From assembly GCA_017618715.1 (NCBI GenBank), contig JAFZTS010000042.1, positions 61,697 to 125,696 on the forward strand: a stretch of 64,000 nucleotides of DNA, written 5' to 3'. Numbering within the stretch: the stretch's first letter is position 1; each line of letters starts with the position of its first letter. The stretch is from Bacteroidales bacterium. GTDB taxonomy: Bacteria > Bacteroidota > Bacteroidia > Bacteroidales > UBA3663. The position numbers were made by a program, and so were the translations under genes. The notes beneath the pieces were generated by a model. It ran no database searches. It was not told the DNA's origin and saw only the letters and a list, made by a program, of their open reading frames with translations. Below are positions 7,316 through 16,671 of this stretch, piece by piece.

Positions 7316-9050
7316 CGGCTCGACCATCACCGTCCTTCTGCATGGTGACGAATGGTGTCACTGGACAACCGACCTCGACGGCAACCTGCTCGTCACGGAT
7401 TCGCAGGGGTTCTACCACATCGCCAATGCCGCTGAAATGGCCGCTTGGGAAACCGAGAAAAGTCTAGGTGAGCAGCGACGCGCCGAAGTCAATGCCGCGC
7501 GTCACGCACGCTTGAGGCACAACCGTAAGGCTTCGGCCAAGCTAATGAAACTTGCCGATGACGAGGACAGCGAGAGTAACGACAGCATAGCCAACGATAC
7601 GGTCTATGCCCCCGACTCGCTGGTGTGCGACAGCCTCCTGCCCCCACATTTCGGCTTCCCGACAAGAGGCAGGATACGCGGCCTCGTCGTGCTGGTAGAG
7701 TTCCAGGACAAGAAGTTCTCCATCGACGATCCGTTACAAGCCTACAAAGACATGTTGAACAAGGATGGCTACGACCGCGCACGTTACGAAGGCAGCAAGT
7801 ACAAGCACATCGGTTCGGCCCACGACTACTACTACCAGAACTCATGCGGCGAGTTCGACCCGCAGTTCGACGTCTTCGGTCCCATTTTGCTCAAGGACAG
7901 CGTGAAGCACTATGGTCGTAACAAAGACCGGTTGGCATGGGAAATGATCAAGGAGGCGTGCGATTACCTCAACGACAGCCTTGACATCGATTTCAATGAC
8001 TATGACAACGACGGCGATGATGTCATCGACTTTGTCTTTGCCTTCTATGCCGGAACAGGAGAGAATGCCACCGGCAAAGCAAACGATATCTGGCCCCATG
8101 CCTGGGATGTCGTGTCGGCTTCGGGCGGCAAACAGTTCCCCTACGATGAGAAGCTGCTGCGCGATTATGCCTGCTCAAATGAACTTTGGGGCGACGTGAT
8201 GGACGGCGTAGGCACATTCTGCCATGAGTTCACGCACGTCCTGGGACTGCCCGACCTCTACAATACCTCCACAACCGCGTCCCCCACTTGCTCGCCCTGC
8301 GGATATGACGTGCTCGACGAGGGTTGCTACAACCTAAACAGCTACGTGCCTGCGGGCATGAGTACCTACGAGCGCTACGAACTGGGGTGGCTCACGCCGA
8401 TTGTCCTGTCGGAACAGAAGACCGACACGCTGTTCAACCTTGCCAGCAGCAATCAGGCGTTCATCGTGCCCGTCACCGATAGCATCGACGACCCTCGTGA
8501 GGGCGAATACTACCTCTTCGAGAATCGTCAGCCGGAAGGCTGGGACAAGCATCTGCCGGGACACGGCATGCTCGTTTGGCACATCGACTATTATTGGATA
8601 CTATGGGCCTCCAATTCCACCAACAACTGGCCCAACCACCAATGTATCGACCTCGTCGAGGCCGGTGGCAAGAAGAAGTATGCTGACGGCACGTATTATC
8701 AAGACGATAGCGCACCCTTCCCGGGTTCGAAGGGCATCACGGATTTCACCGACGATACCACACCGGCATTCTCAGGATGGACCCAACCCGGCAAAAACGT
8801 AGCGACGCTGAACAACAAGCTCGAAAAACCGATCTCGAACATCCAGCAACTTGAATATGTTGATGAGACGGGTGCACAGCTAGGTCCCGACATCATCACC
8901 TTCGACTTCCGCACCATACCTCAAGGCATCCAGGCCATCACGGTGGACGAAAGTCAAACCACGCTACCGAACAACAAGGTTTATGTAGATGGCCAACTGA
9001 TGATCCGTACCGAGCACGGTACGTTCGACCTGATGGGACGAAGGAAATAA
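7191..9050 (+). CDS. M6-family (InhA-like) secreted metalloprotease
   Basis: A 619-residue secreted zinc protease. The ATG at 7191 gives a standard signal peptide (MKTRIHLTALVAGLLASIAL); an ATG four codons earlier is also in frame. The zinc motif HEFTHVLGLPD (His345, His349, Asp355) follows GVGTFC and is the M6/immune-inhibitor-A form of HExxHxxGxxD. The substrate-side block YERYELGWLTPI and a late HGMLVWHIDY block are also typical of M6 proteins. The C-terminus (VYVDGQLMIRTEHGTFDLMG) looks like a Bacteroidales sorting or anchoring tail. The start lies inside the helicase reading frame. An intrinsic terminator follows at 9060. Confidence 0.92.
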   Translation: MKTRIHLTALVAGLLASIALLTALPTQAAPARRQPVTYLQPDGSTITVLLHGDEWCHWTTDLDGNLLVTDSQGFYHIANAAEMAAWETEKSLGEQRRAEVNAARHARLRHNRKASAKLMKLADDEDSESNDSIANDTVYAPDSLVCDSLLPPHFGFPTRGRIRGLVVLVEFQDKKFSIDDPLQAYKDMLNKDGYDRARYEGSKYKHIGSAHDYYYQNSCGEFDPQFDVFGPILLKDSVKHYGRNKDRLAWEMIKEACDYLNDSLDIDFNDYDNDGDDVIDFVFAFYAGTGENATGKANDIWPHAWDVVSASGGKQFPYDEKLLRDYACSNELWGDVMDGVGTFCHEFTHVLGLPDLYNTSTTASPTCSPCGYDVLDEGCYNLNSYVPAGMSTYERYELGWLTPIVLSEQKTDTLFNLASSNQAFIVPVTDSIDDPREGEYYLFENRQPEGWDKHLPGHGMLVWHIDYYWILWASNSTNNWPNHQCIDLVEAGGKKKYADGTYYQDDSAPFPGSKGITDFTDDTTPAFSGWTQPGKNVATLNNKLEKPISNIQQLEYVDETGAQLGPDIITFDFRTIPQGIQAITVDESQTTLPNNKVYVDGQLMIRTEHGTFDLMGRRK

Positions 9051-9059
9051 AAAAAAGGA

Positions 9060-9091
9060 AAGCGAGCATGACTTCGGTCACGCTCGCTTTT
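9060..9091. terminator. Intrinsic terminator between the converging M6 and pspC-like genes
   Basis: A 13-bp stem (AAGCGAGCATGAC with GTCACGCTCGCTT, one mismatch) closed by a TTCG loop, with a T-run on the plus strand and an A-run before it. It can serve both converging genes. Confidence 0.85.
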
Positions 9092-9119
9092 CATTTATTA
9101 CAAACAAATTTGATGAGGA

Positions 9120-9314
9120 CTATGCAAGCTTCTCAGGCATGATAAGTCCCATGCAGAAGTAGAGCACGAGGCCAGGGATAAAGCCCGTGAAGATGGTCAA
9201 TCCAAGCATTGCCACGCGAATCAATGTGGGATCTACATCGAAGTACTCGGCGATTCCGCCACAAACACCGAACAGTTTCTTGTCGGCAGTCGATCTTGTC
9301 AATTTCTTTGCCAT
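9120..9314 (-). CDS. PspC-domain small membrane protein
   Basis: 64 residues that are almost entirely a PspC domain: KKLFGVCGGIAEYFDVDPTL, then a hydrophobic helix (MLGLTIFTGFIPGLVLYFCM). PspC proteins are inner-membrane proteins linked to envelope stress. In Bacteroidota such stand-alone short forms are common and their job is not settled. A -7 box (TATCTTTG, minus strand) at 9349-9356 gives a leader of about 30 nt. Confidence 0.9.
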   Translation of the reverse strand: MAKKLTRSTADKKLFGVCGGIAEYFDVDPTLIRVAMLGLTIFTGFIPGLVLYFCMGLIMPEKLA

Positions 9315-9348
9315 AGTAGTATAGTTTTAGTGGTTTATTTTTCTGGTG

Positions 9349-9356
9349 CAAAGATA
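9349..9356 (-). promoter_or_regulatory. -7 box for the pspC-like gene
   Basis: TATCTTTG on the minus strand, 35 bp upstream of the ATG. No TTG at the expected spacing. Confidence 0.5.
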
Positions 9357-9437
9357 ATGCCTTTATTCCATACCGCGTATCATTTGACAACGTTGTCAAG
9401 GATTTTCCCTTGATTTCTTGCATTATCCCGACAAATA

Positions 9438-11567
9438 TCACTCGCGATGAAGATGGATGTCGAGGGGAACGTTCACCTTGATACAGATGTTTCGACCCAT
9501 GCCCGAGACACCCATTCGGCCGGTTGCGGCATTCACGTCGGCATATTTCAGACGGCTGAGATGTGACTGATAGACCTTGTCGAGCATGTTCTGGCAAGTG
9601 AGCGACAGCTCGAAGCAGTTATGTCCCTTGAAATGCACATCCACACCAGCAGAAACGCTGAGCAGGGCATAATCGGGAGTGGCCGTCTCGGTATCATCGA
9701 CACCATAGAAACGATCCTTTCGGAAATTATATTCCATGCCAAAAGCGAGGAAGGAACGACGAAAATGATTGCGTCCGAAGTCGCGGAAATTGTAACGCAG
9801 GTCCATATTCCAGCGCGTAGCGGGAATCATGGGCAGATAGCGGCCCTCGTCATGACGATGCAGCTGACGCGCCTCGACGTAGCTCAACGAATTCTCGAAA
9901 TGGAAGGCATTGACAGGATGAAGGTCGAAGCTGACCTCGCCACCCATGAGGCGGGCATCGCCCTGCTGGTACTGGTAGGTCTGATAGCCGTCAGTCAACA
10001 CGCCCGCAAGCTTCGAGAGGAAGATGTAATTGTCGATGCGGTTGGTGAAAAGGGCGGCTTGGAAGCTCACCCAATGCGTGGTGTAATCCATACCGAGGTC
10101 AAGCTGCATGCTGCCCTCGGCCTTGAGCCTGTCGTTGCCGAGCTCATACTGTATGCTGCCCTCATGCACACCGTTGGACGAAAGTTCGCTGACCGTAGGA
10201 GCACGGAAACCGCGTGCCCAGTTGAGCCTGACATTGAGCGCCTGGTTCACGTTCCATACCGCGCCCAGACTGCCTGTGATACCCGTGAAGTCCTTGTCGA
10301 GAGCCTCGAAACGCTGTGCTCCATCCTCGAAGAGGGCATCAGTCTCCAATGTTCGACGATCGACACGAACACCGCCCGAAAGATGCCAGTTCTGTATCTG
10401 ACGATTGGCGGTGACGAAGGCACCGATGTCGAACAGATGATAGTCGGGAATCAGGAACTCCTCCCCCTCATTCACATTCTTCTGCCACATGCCGCCCACG
10501 CCCGCAGCCATCCGCCAGTCGTTGGGGAATTGCAACTGGTACTTGAGGTCGTAGTTCACCGTGTGGAGCTTCAGGGCAAGTTCGGCCTCGTCGATGGTCT
10601 CCTCGAATTCGCGCCGATAGTTGCGCTGATATCCCACGATGGCCTTCAGCTGACCTGGGCCAAGTCGCCAGGCATTGTCGCTGACCACCTTCGAGTGGAG
10701 TACGCGCTGATAGGGCAGCTGCTTGCCGTAGCCCTTGGACGAATTCCCGTCCTCCCACTCCAGTTCGCCGGTCTCCTCGTCGCGCTCTCCCTCCACGATG
10801 CCAGGAGTGAAATCGACGTGCGTAAATCGAAGCCAGGAATGACCCCAGCTTTTGCTGACGCCCAGCATCCCCTGTATATCCTGTTCGCCGAACCACGAGC
10901 CGGGCACATAACCGTCGAGGTCATTGCGGTAGGCATGGGCGGCCTTGTCGGTGTAGTGCCAGTTCCATACCAAGCCATCAACATTGCCTGCATAACCGAC
11001 CACGTATTCCCACAGCCCCTGGTTCGACTGGTATTCACCGCCCGCATGGAGCTGCATCACGCCCTCGTCGAGCACGGGCTCGGGATGCAAAACAATAACA
11101 CCTGCGATAGCATCGCTGCCGTACATGAGCGAAGCAGGCCCTTTGAGAACCTCCACCGAATGCACGGCTTCGGAGGCCACTTCGAGGCCATGTTCGTCGC
11201 CCCACTGCTGTCCCTCCTGGCGTATGCCCTGATCGACCACCACGACGCGATTGTAACCCAAGCCACGTATCACGGGCTTTGAGATGCCCGCACCCGTGCT
11301 GATCTGCGAAAGTCCCGGATGGCGGCTGATGGCGTCGATGAGGTTGCTGCCCGAACTGCGATGCAAATCAGCGGGCGATACTACGGAAAAGGGAGCCGAA
11401 GCGTCACGCAGACGCTGGGTGCCCGTAATTCCCGTCACTACGATTTCGTTCAGTATCGCCTCCTTCATCGGGTCGATACTGTCGTTGACAAATGCACTAT
11501 GCTGATGGATGTCCTGTGCCACTGCGGACAGCGGCAACAGCAACAAAAGTAAATATATTTGTTTCAT
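9438..11567 (-). CDS. TonB-dependent outer-membrane receptor (possibly metal or metallophore uptake)
   Basis: 709 residues. Signal peptide MKQIYLLLLLLPLSAVAQ, then a TonB-box-like EAILNEIVVTGITG, a plug domain (about residues 50-170, with VIRGLGYNRVVVVDQGIRQEGQQWG-type sequence and VEVLKGPASLMYGSDAIAG), and a 22-strand-type barrel ending in KVNVPLDIHLHRE. It has no N-terminal carboxypeptidase-like regulatory domain, unlike SusC. The gene just upstream (11663-12013) encodes a short His/Cys-rich membrane protein, a pairing that suggests a metal such as zinc or copper, but that is inference. No metal-responsive operator was recognisable in the 95-bp gap. Confidence 0.88.
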   Translation of the reverse strand: MKQIYLLLLLLPLSAVAQDIHQHSAFVNDSIDPMKEAILNEIVVTGITGTQRLRDASAPFSVVSPADLHRSSGSNLIDAISRHPGLSQISTGAGISKPVIRGLGYNRVVVVDQGIRQEGQQWGDEHGLEVASEAVHSVEVLKGPASLMYGSDAIAGVIVLHPEPVLDEGVMQLHAGGEYQSNQGLWEYVVGYAGNVDGLVWNWHYTDKAAHAYRNDLDGYVPGSWFGEQDIQGMLGVSKSWGHSWLRFTHVDFTPGIVEGERDEETGELEWEDGNSSKGYGKQLPYQRVLHSKVVSDNAWRLGPGQLKAIVGYQRNYRREFEETIDEAELALKLHTVNYDLKYQLQFPNDWRMAAGVGGMWQKNVNEGEEFLIPDYHLFDIGAFVTANRQIQNWHLSGGVRVDRRTLETDALFEDGAQRFEALDKDFTGITGSLGAVWNVNQALNVRLNWARGFRAPTVSELSSNGVHEGSIQYELGNDRLKAEGSMQLDLGMDYTTHWVSFQAALFTNRIDNYIFLSKLAGVLTDGYQTYQYQQGDARLMGGEVSFDLHPVNAFHFENSLSYVEARQLHRHDEGRYLPMIPATRWNMDLRYNFRDFGRNHFRRSFLAFGMEYNFRKDRFYGVDDTETATPDYALLSVSAGVDVHFKGHNCFELSLTCQNMLDKVYQSHLSRLKYADVNAATGRMGVSGMGRNICIKVNVPLDIHLHRE

Positions 11568-11662
11568 TCTTCTTTTCGGTTATAGTTATAAAAGTCAAAT
11601 GCCGCATCTCCCCTCCGACAAGCATTCGTGTCAAAGGGGCAAACGGGCCTTAATCAAACATA

Positions 11663-12013
11663 TTACCGAAAAGCAGGTGGAGCGCGGAGAGAAATATGTT
11701 GCACGATGGCAGGATAACCCTGCAGGAGGGAAATGCTGAAACGTGCAATGTGTGAAGTGAAAAATATAACGTATCCGGCTGCGTCCTCACCAATGAAAGG
11801 CACAGTGAGCCATTGGCAAAGCACACACTCGCCGTCATTGTCTTCGGCGGCCATCAGGTGTCCCGAATGGAAGATATGATGCTGGCAATCCGCGCACTCG
11901 ACCGACACCTGCAGCACATAATGATGCACGTGGAGGACTCTGATCCCCAACGACATCATCATGATGAGCAGCAATACTACTGCGCTGAAGGTTTGCCGGT
12001 GTCTAAGTTGCAT
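11663..12013 (-). CDS. Small Cys/His-rich membrane or exported protein
   Basis: 116 residues with one strongly hydrophobic N-terminal segment (VVLLLIMMMSLGIRVL), then putative metal ligands: HVHHY, ECADCQHHIFHSGH and ECVLCQ. A second mildly hydrophobic stretch follows (VIFFTSHIARFSI). I cannot assign a named family. The paired CxxC motifs and His clusters, and its position upstream of a TonB receptor on the same strand, suggest metal binding or sensing at the envelope. It begins 12 bp after the CE15-like gene, so it may belong to that transcription unit. Confidence 0.65.
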   Translation of the reverse strand: MQLRHRQTFSAVVLLLIMMMSLGIRVLHVHHYVLQVSVECADCQHHIFHSGHLMAAEDNDGECVLCQWLTVPFIGEDAAGYVIFFTSHIARFSISLLQGYPAIVQHISLRAPPAFR

Positions 12014-12025
12014 TCTTTGGGAAAT

Positions 12026-13261
12026 TTACCACTCTATCCACTTGTTGACATCAACGATGTTCTTATAGAGTGGAGCGATGCCGATATCCTCGGTGTCGAT
12101 GTCGCCCTTGCCAAGCAGGAACTTGTCGATGAAAGCCTCCACTTCGGGGTATTGTGATTCGGGCAACTGGCAGTGGCCATGTCCATCGATAATCGAATAG
12201 CCGATGCGGTCGGCGATGCCGAACTGCTCCCACACCTTACGCGCTGCATTCACCGAGACGTAGGCCGAAGGGTCGGCCAGCCACGGGTAGTCGGGATTGC
12301 CCAACATCAGGAAAGCACGCGGACAAATGAGCGCACACAGTTCATGATGGTCGTAGGGCAGATAATGGACACTATCGCCATGGAAGTTCTCCTTCAGGCT
12401 TTCGAGGAACCAGTGATAGTCGGTTCGGTCGAGATCTTCCACGCCCTCCAGCTCATGCGAAACGCGCCAAGCGGCAGCACCTCCTCCACCAGGCTCCTGG
12501 GCAATGGTGAGGGCCACACGTTCGTCGAAAGCTCCGCAGAAGAGTGCCATCTTGCCGGCATACGAGCAACCTGTTACGCCAATATGCTCAGTGTCTATCC
12601 TGGTAACCTCAGGTCCAAGCTGCTGCAAGCCATCGATCAGACGGCTCAAGCCCCATGCCCACTCGCTGTAGGCGCCATTATTGATCAGATCGGGATAGAG
12701 TCGTACGAAATCATATTTCGTGCGATCGAGTTCGCCCCTGAACTGCGAATAGCCATTCACCTGTCGCTCGTGATAAGTCATCTGTGCAATGGGACGCGAA
12801 GCAAAAATATCCTGGGGCAGTGAGATGTGGCTCGTACCAATCATCAGCGGATAAGGTGCCTCACCCGTCGAGGGATAAGTAATCACCGAACTCAAGGTGA
12901 GTGTCTCGCCATTTACTGTCACATCGACGATGAGCGTGTCGCCCGTCATGCGTGCCTTGACCTGACTCGGATCGACCGTGGGCTTGGTGCCGATCTCGTA
13001 GTGCTGGATCTCCTTGGCGATCTCAGCCCTGCGCTCTGACCAGGAAGCAAACTCCGTGACACGTCCCGAACCATCGCTCCACGCCAATGGATCGGTCAGC
13101 CCTTTGACGTAAGGCAGCGCGTCGCGCTCGGGCAACACGGGGTCGGCGAATGAGGCACCTGTGTTCTCGACATCATATACCAAAGGGATGGGGGCATCCT
13201 TGGGCTGCAAACATCCTACTACAACGGGGAATGCCACGAGGGCAATCAAAAACTTTTTCAT
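12026..13261 (-). CDS. CE15-like glucuronoyl esterase, lipoprotein
   Basis: 411 residues. I start at the ATG at 13259-13261, giving MKKFLIALVAFPVVVGC, a lipoprotein signal with lipobox Cys17. The alpha/beta-hydrolase core shows GVTGCSYAGKMALFCGAFD with likely nucleophile Ser233, followed by IAQEPGGGGAAAWRVSHELEG and a C-terminal DGHGHCQLPESQ block with the likely catalytic His. This pattern matches 4-O-methyl-glucuronoyl methylesterases (CE15), which cut ester links between lignin and glucuronoxylan. No xylan genes are nearby, so the true substrate is open. Only 1 bp separates its start from the upstream lipoprotein stop. Confidence 0.78.
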   Translation of the reverse strand: MKKFLIALVAFPVVVGCLQPKDAPIPLVYDVENTGASFADPVLPERDALPYVKGLTDPLAWSDGSGRVTEFASWSERRAEIAKEIQHYEIGTKPTVDPSQVKARMTGDTLIVDVTVNGETLTLSSVITYPSTGEAPYPLMIGTSHISLPQDIFASRPIAQMTYHERQVNGYSQFRGELDRTKYDFVRLYPDLINNGAYSEWAWGLSRLIDGLQQLGPEVTRIDTEHIGVTGCSYAGKMALFCGAFDERVALTIAQEPGGGGAAAWRVSHELEGVEDLDRTDYHWFLESLKENFHGDSVHYLPYDHHELCALICPRAFLMLGNPDYPWLADPSAYVSVNAARKVWEQFGIADRIGYSIIDGHGHCQLPESQYPEVEAFIDKFLLGKGDIDTEDIGIAPLYKNIVDVNKWIEW

Positions 13262-13262
13262 A

Positions 13263-13679
13263 CTATTCTTCTTGCGGCTCCTGAGTGTCCTTGGCATCGA
13301 TAAAGAAATAAGTCTGAGCAGGCTTGCTGACACAGTTGGTACTGAGGTCAACACCCCATCCGATTAAACCGCCAATCAAGATATTGCCAAAGGTCCAACC
13401 ATTAATTGTCTTTTGAAGAACGATATCCCTATAACGTATGTTTTCAGACCGTACGTAAATACGCTGACCATCAAGTTTACGCCGATTCACCTGAACAACA
13501 TACGGCAACGTCACATTTTGATATGTCTGTTTTGATGTCGTAATCGTAACAGGTTCCTTTATATTTCCGTCAATAGTAATCTTCGGACTTCCACCTGCTA
13601 CAATGGTAGCGCATGACGAGAACAGCAGTAGTGCAAAAATTGTCAAGAGTGATCCCTTGAAAAACTTAGTTTTGTTCAT
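13263..13679 (-). CDS. Small lipoprotein of unknown function
   Basis: 138 residues from the ATG at 13677-13679. The lipoprotein signal reads MNKTKFFKGSLLTIFALLLFSSC. The mature part starts ATIVAGGSPKITIDGN and includes a hydrophobic glycine-rich segment (GWTFGNILIGGLIGWGVDL), as in small CSS-type envelope lipoproteins of Bacteroidota. It is tightly coupled to the CE15-like gene downstream. Codon choice is more AT-rich than in its neighbours. Function unknown. Confidence 0.75.
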   Translation of the reverse strand: MNKTKFFKGSLLTIFALLLFSSCATIVAGGSPKITIDGNIKEPVTITTSKQTYQNVTLPYVVQVNRRKLDGQRIYVRSENIRYRDIVLQKTINGWTFGNILIGGLIGWGVDLSTNCVSKPAQTYFFIDAKDTQEPQEE

Positions 13680-13708
13680 AATGATTGATTTATTAGAAAT
13701 TACTATTT

Positions 13709-13731
13709 GAAACTCCATAAATGAGAGTTTC
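13709..13731. other. Small hairpin after the DUF418 gene
   Basis: GAAACTC (13709-13715) pairs with GAGTTTC (13725-13731) across 9 nt. It sits between the DUF418 stop and the lipoprotein start. No T-run follows on the minus strand, so termination is uncertain. Confidence 0.35.
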
Positions 13732-13767
13732 GTTGATTATCACTCGTATTAATTGAGGAAAAATACT

Positions 13768-14994
13768 TCAGTCTTTTCTCAACTTGAGGTACCTCCCATA
13801 CGTCAGCATGCGCCAAATCCATTCGAGGGGGCCGAATTGGAAATGGAGGAATCGGAGTTTTGCATAAAGGACCTCGAGGAGATAGACACCCAGGGAGATG
13901 AAGAGTACCCAAATGAGGCCGATGTGGGCACCGAAACCGAAGCCGACACCATAGAAGAGCACAATGCCGACAAGTGTCTGCCAGATGTAACACGAGAGTG
14001 CCATGCGACCTGGAGCAGCAAAGAAACGCGTCATCGATGTCTCTCCGAACCGAAGATAAGCCAGCACGATGGCAGCCACATATCCGAAAGCCAATGGGAA
14101 GACGCTGAACGTATAGAGCGCCGTATGGATGGTAAGCCCCCACGGATGATGCATCATGCAGCTATGCGCATAAACGAAGCTGAGTGGAAGGCCTACCACA
14201 AGACCTACGGTAAGCACTTTGCGCAGCAGCGGTCGTATTTCTTCAAGCCGTGCATAGAGACGATTACGCCCTATGTAGAAGCCAAGGACGAAAAGTCCAA
14301 GCACCTTGAAGTAACGATTCCCGTCGATAAACTCCGTCATGCGCTCGTAAGCTCCTTGCACCAGGAACTGGAACATGCCCGTATAAGTGGTCTGTTCCTG
14401 CAGCCAGTAAGCATAGCGTTCCTCGCTGATGCCATATACCCCGCAATAGTACCACATCTTGTCGTAGAACCACGAAGCCGGCTGGAGCCCCCACAGTTCG
14501 ACCACAGCATCGACGCCAATGGGAAGTACGAGCAGGACAGCCGCCCAGATGAGCAAGGTCTTGTTCGAAAAATTGCGGAAGAGCGGCAGCAACATGCCCA
14601 TCAAAGCATATAGCGACAGGATGTCACCACTCCACAGGAAGAAAAGATGCAGCAGGCCGATGAACAAGAGCAACGTCATGCGGCGATAGAAGAATCGGAA
14701 TCCATTGGCTTCACGCTTGGCTGCATTGCCGATGATGATCGAAAAGCCGATGCCGAAGAGTAGGGAGAACAGCGTGTAGAACTTCCCATCGACCAGCAGG
14801 TACTCCGCCCAACGCACTACCCTATCGACCGATGCCGTCGGCATTGCAGCAGCATCCGCCTCGCTGAGGAATGTCCACAGCGAGAACTCTGGAAAGTTGG
14901 CGATAGCAATGCCCAAAAGAGCAAATCCACGCAGGGCATCAAGTATGATATATCGCTGTTTCGCCGTTACAGGACCTACGGAACTCTTATTCAT
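13768..14994 (-). CDS. DUF418-family polytopic membrane protein (YeiB-like)
   Basis: 408 residues with roughly eight to ten membrane helices. The N-terminal block RYIILDALRGFALLGIAIAN and the LFSLLFGIGFSIIIGNA block are the family hallmarks. The C-terminal DUF418 region contains PGRMALSCYIWQTLVG. The family is widespread; transport or acyl-transfer roles have been proposed but I cannot choose between them. It starts 22 bp after the C69 dipeptidase gene on the same strand, so the two are probably co-transcribed. Confidence 0.85.
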   Translation of the reverse strand: MNKSSVGPVTAKQRYIILDALRGFALLGIAIANFPEFSLWTFLSEADAAAMPTASVDRVVRWAEYLLVDGKFYTLFSLLFGIGFSIIIGNAAKREANGFRFFYRRMTLLLFIGLLHLFFLWSGDILSLYALMGMLLPLFRNFSNKTLLIWAAVLLVLPIGVDAVVELWGLQPASWFYDKMWYYCGVYGISEERYAYWLQEQTTYTGMFQFLVQGAYERMTEFIDGNRYFKVLGLFVLGFYIGRNRLYARLEEIRPLLRKVLTVGLVVGLPLSFVYAHSCMMHHPWGLTIHTALYTFSVFPLAFGYVAAIVLAYLRFGETSMTRFFAAPGRMALSCYIWQTLVGIVLFYGVGFGFGAHIGLIWVLFISLGVYLLEVLYAKLRFLHFQFGPLEWIWRMLTYGRYLKLRKD

Positions 14995-15016
14995 AAATTA
15001 CCTTCGAACCTCTCAC

Positions 15017-16462
15017 TTACGCTCCATGGAAAAGATATTCCTTCTCCACATCGGCCGTCAGACGCGAGAGGAGCTCGATCTCCAAATCCTCGGCCACCTC
15101 AAGGGCACGCTTCAGCAGTCGGTCGGAGAAATGCTGGAGCAGGTCCTGCGCCTCCATCGGACACTCCTTATAGATCTTGAGGTATTCGGCCTCCATCTCA
15201 CGCTGCCGCTGGTCATTCTCGGCCTCCAGTTTGGCGTAGGCTGCCTTGATGATGGGTGCGTAAGCGTTGTAGTTCATCATGCCGAGCGTCATCACCTTGC
15301 GGAACTTCCAATAGGCCGACTTATGGTCGGCACGTCCCACACTACCCATCATGTACGGCTTCGGATAGCTCTTGATGCCCTGATAGAGGGGCAGGAACAC
15401 GCTCAGGTCGGCCATACCCATGGCCACGTACGAGATGCAGCCGATAGCCTTGGGCAGCCATGGACGATACTGCATGATATGGGTCTGCTGGGTGCGGAAG
15501 ATGCTGACGGGACGATAAGGCTCGCGTCCATTCGAGTGCAGGTAGGGGTCATGTTCGGTCCCGTCGTAGTGGAAGCGGAACGCGGTACGCATATCCTGCA
15601 GCGTAATCTTGTTCTTGGCCTTTGCAAAGACGGGGAAGGTGTTCTTCGTCACATCCTGCTTCTTGCCGGGCGTGAACATCTTCTGCAGGCCCCATACACG
15701 CGGATAATTATAGGTGGTGTCGAGCTTCTCGTCACGCTGATAGACCTCATGGAAGTCAAACTTGCCCTTGCCGTCCCACAGGCCATTCTCCTTGGCAAAC
15801 TCGATGAGTCCCGGTGCGGCCATGAAGTTGTCCTTGTCGTTGGGGTCATAGTCGCGATAGCGGCTCTGGTTGCCCGTCACGAAATACTTGTCCTTGGGCA
15901 TACGGGTAGCAAGCCAGAGATGACCGCAGCAGTTCTCGAGGTACCACGTCTCATTCTCATCGATGAAGCCGATGCCGAAGCCCTCGGCCGAACCGTAGTA
16001 CTCGATGAGCGAACCCAGTCGTGCCACACCTTCGCGTGCCGTATGGATATAGGGCAGCACGATGTTGAACGTGCAGTTCTCAGCCAGTCCGTCGGCCACG
16101 TACGGGTCTTTGGCCAAAGCCTTGTCGCTGCTGAAGATCGTCTCGGTCGAACTCATGCCCACGCCTGCCGAATTGAAGCCGCAACTGCCCCACTCGCCCG
16201 GGAACAGGGTGTCGGGCATGGCCGTATAGCCCAAAGCCTTTTTCGGCAACGGACAATGGAAAGCGCTGTCCTTGGCCACAAATTCCTCTGGGCCGAAATC
16301 GGTATCTTCATGCACCTCAAAGTTGATTGAGGTCATGGCCGTGAAGTCACTCGAACGGGCCAGCAGACGACTGCCGTCGGCACTCTGCTCCTCGCCCACA
16401 ATAATCGTTGTACACTCATGGATCAGTTTGTCTGTCTCATGCTTTGGATTAACATTTTTCAT
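15017..16462 (-). CDS. C69-family dipeptidase without signal peptide
   Basis: 481 residues. Cys17 in HECTTIIVGEEQSADGSRLL is the expected N-terminal nucleophile after removal of a short propeptide (MKNVNPKHETDKLIHE). GYTAMPDTLFPGEWGSCGFN, VGMSSTETIFSS and IGFIDENETWYLENC-type blocks follow the PepD pattern. The lack of a hydrophobic leader suggests a cytoplasmic enzyme for dipeptide turnover, in contrast to the exported C69 protein at the window start. It is divergent from the TonB receptor at 16672. Confidence 0.88.
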   Translation of the reverse strand: MKNVNPKHETDKLIHECTTIIVGEEQSADGSRLLARSSDFTAMTSINFEVHEDTDFGPEEFVAKDSAFHCPLPKKALGYTAMPDTLFPGEWGSCGFNSAGVGMSSTETIFSSDKALAKDPYVADGLAENCTFNIVLPYIHTAREGVARLGSLIEYYGSAEGFGIGFIDENETWYLENCCGHLWLATRMPKDKYFVTGNQSRYRDYDPNDKDNFMAAPGLIEFAKENGLWDGKGKFDFHEVYQRDEKLDTTYNYPRVWGLQKMFTPGKKQDVTKNTFPVFAKAKNKITLQDMRTAFRFHYDGTEHDPYLHSNGREPYRPVSIFRTQQTHIMQYRPWLPKAIGCISYVAMGMADLSVFLPLYQGIKSYPKPYMMGSVGRADHKSAYWKFRKVMTLGMMNYNAYAPIIKAAYAKLEAENDQRQREMEAEYLKIYKECPMEAQDLLQHFSDRLLKRALEVAEDLEIELLSRLTADVEKEYLFHGA

Positions 16463-16612
16463 AGCTGAATAGTTTTTTATTAAAACGTAAACTTAGGCAA
16501 TTTATTGCCTTTTTTGTAATCACTATGAGATATTTTTGGCGTTTATCGACCAAAATAAAGGAAAAATCAACCATTTAGTTCCTCTTTTTATGTATCTTAT
16601 CAAAAAAATCCA

Positions 16613-16620
16613 TATATTTG
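16613..16620 (+). promoter_or_regulatory. -7 box upstream of the TonB-receptor cluster
   Basis: TATATTTG, 51 bp before the ATG at 16672. No TTG at the 20-bp distance. Probably the promoter of the 16.7-26.3 kb cluster. Confidence 0.45.
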
Positions 16621-16671
16621 CGTCAAAACCATTCGACCAAATATCTTAAACCACACAACAATAATAAAGAG

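Noticed and set aside
9621..11282. 553-codon open frame antisense to the TonB receptor
   Set aside because: Shadow frame; no domain recognised, while the minus-strand receptor is unambiguous.
12026..13354. Longer start for the CE15-like gene (13354)
   Set aside because: The extra 31 residues overlap the upstream lipoprotein gene in another frame and would bury the lipoprotein signal that begins at 13261.
14897..16330. 477-codon open frame antisense to the C69 dipeptidase
   Set aside because: Shadow frame opposite a clearly recognised peptidase with its nucleophile motif.
16495..16515. Terminator AGGCAAT-TT-ATTGCCT plus T-run on the plus strand
   Set aside because: It has terminator shape but no plus-strand gene or promoter feeds it; it sits in a divergent gap, so I do not call it a terminator.
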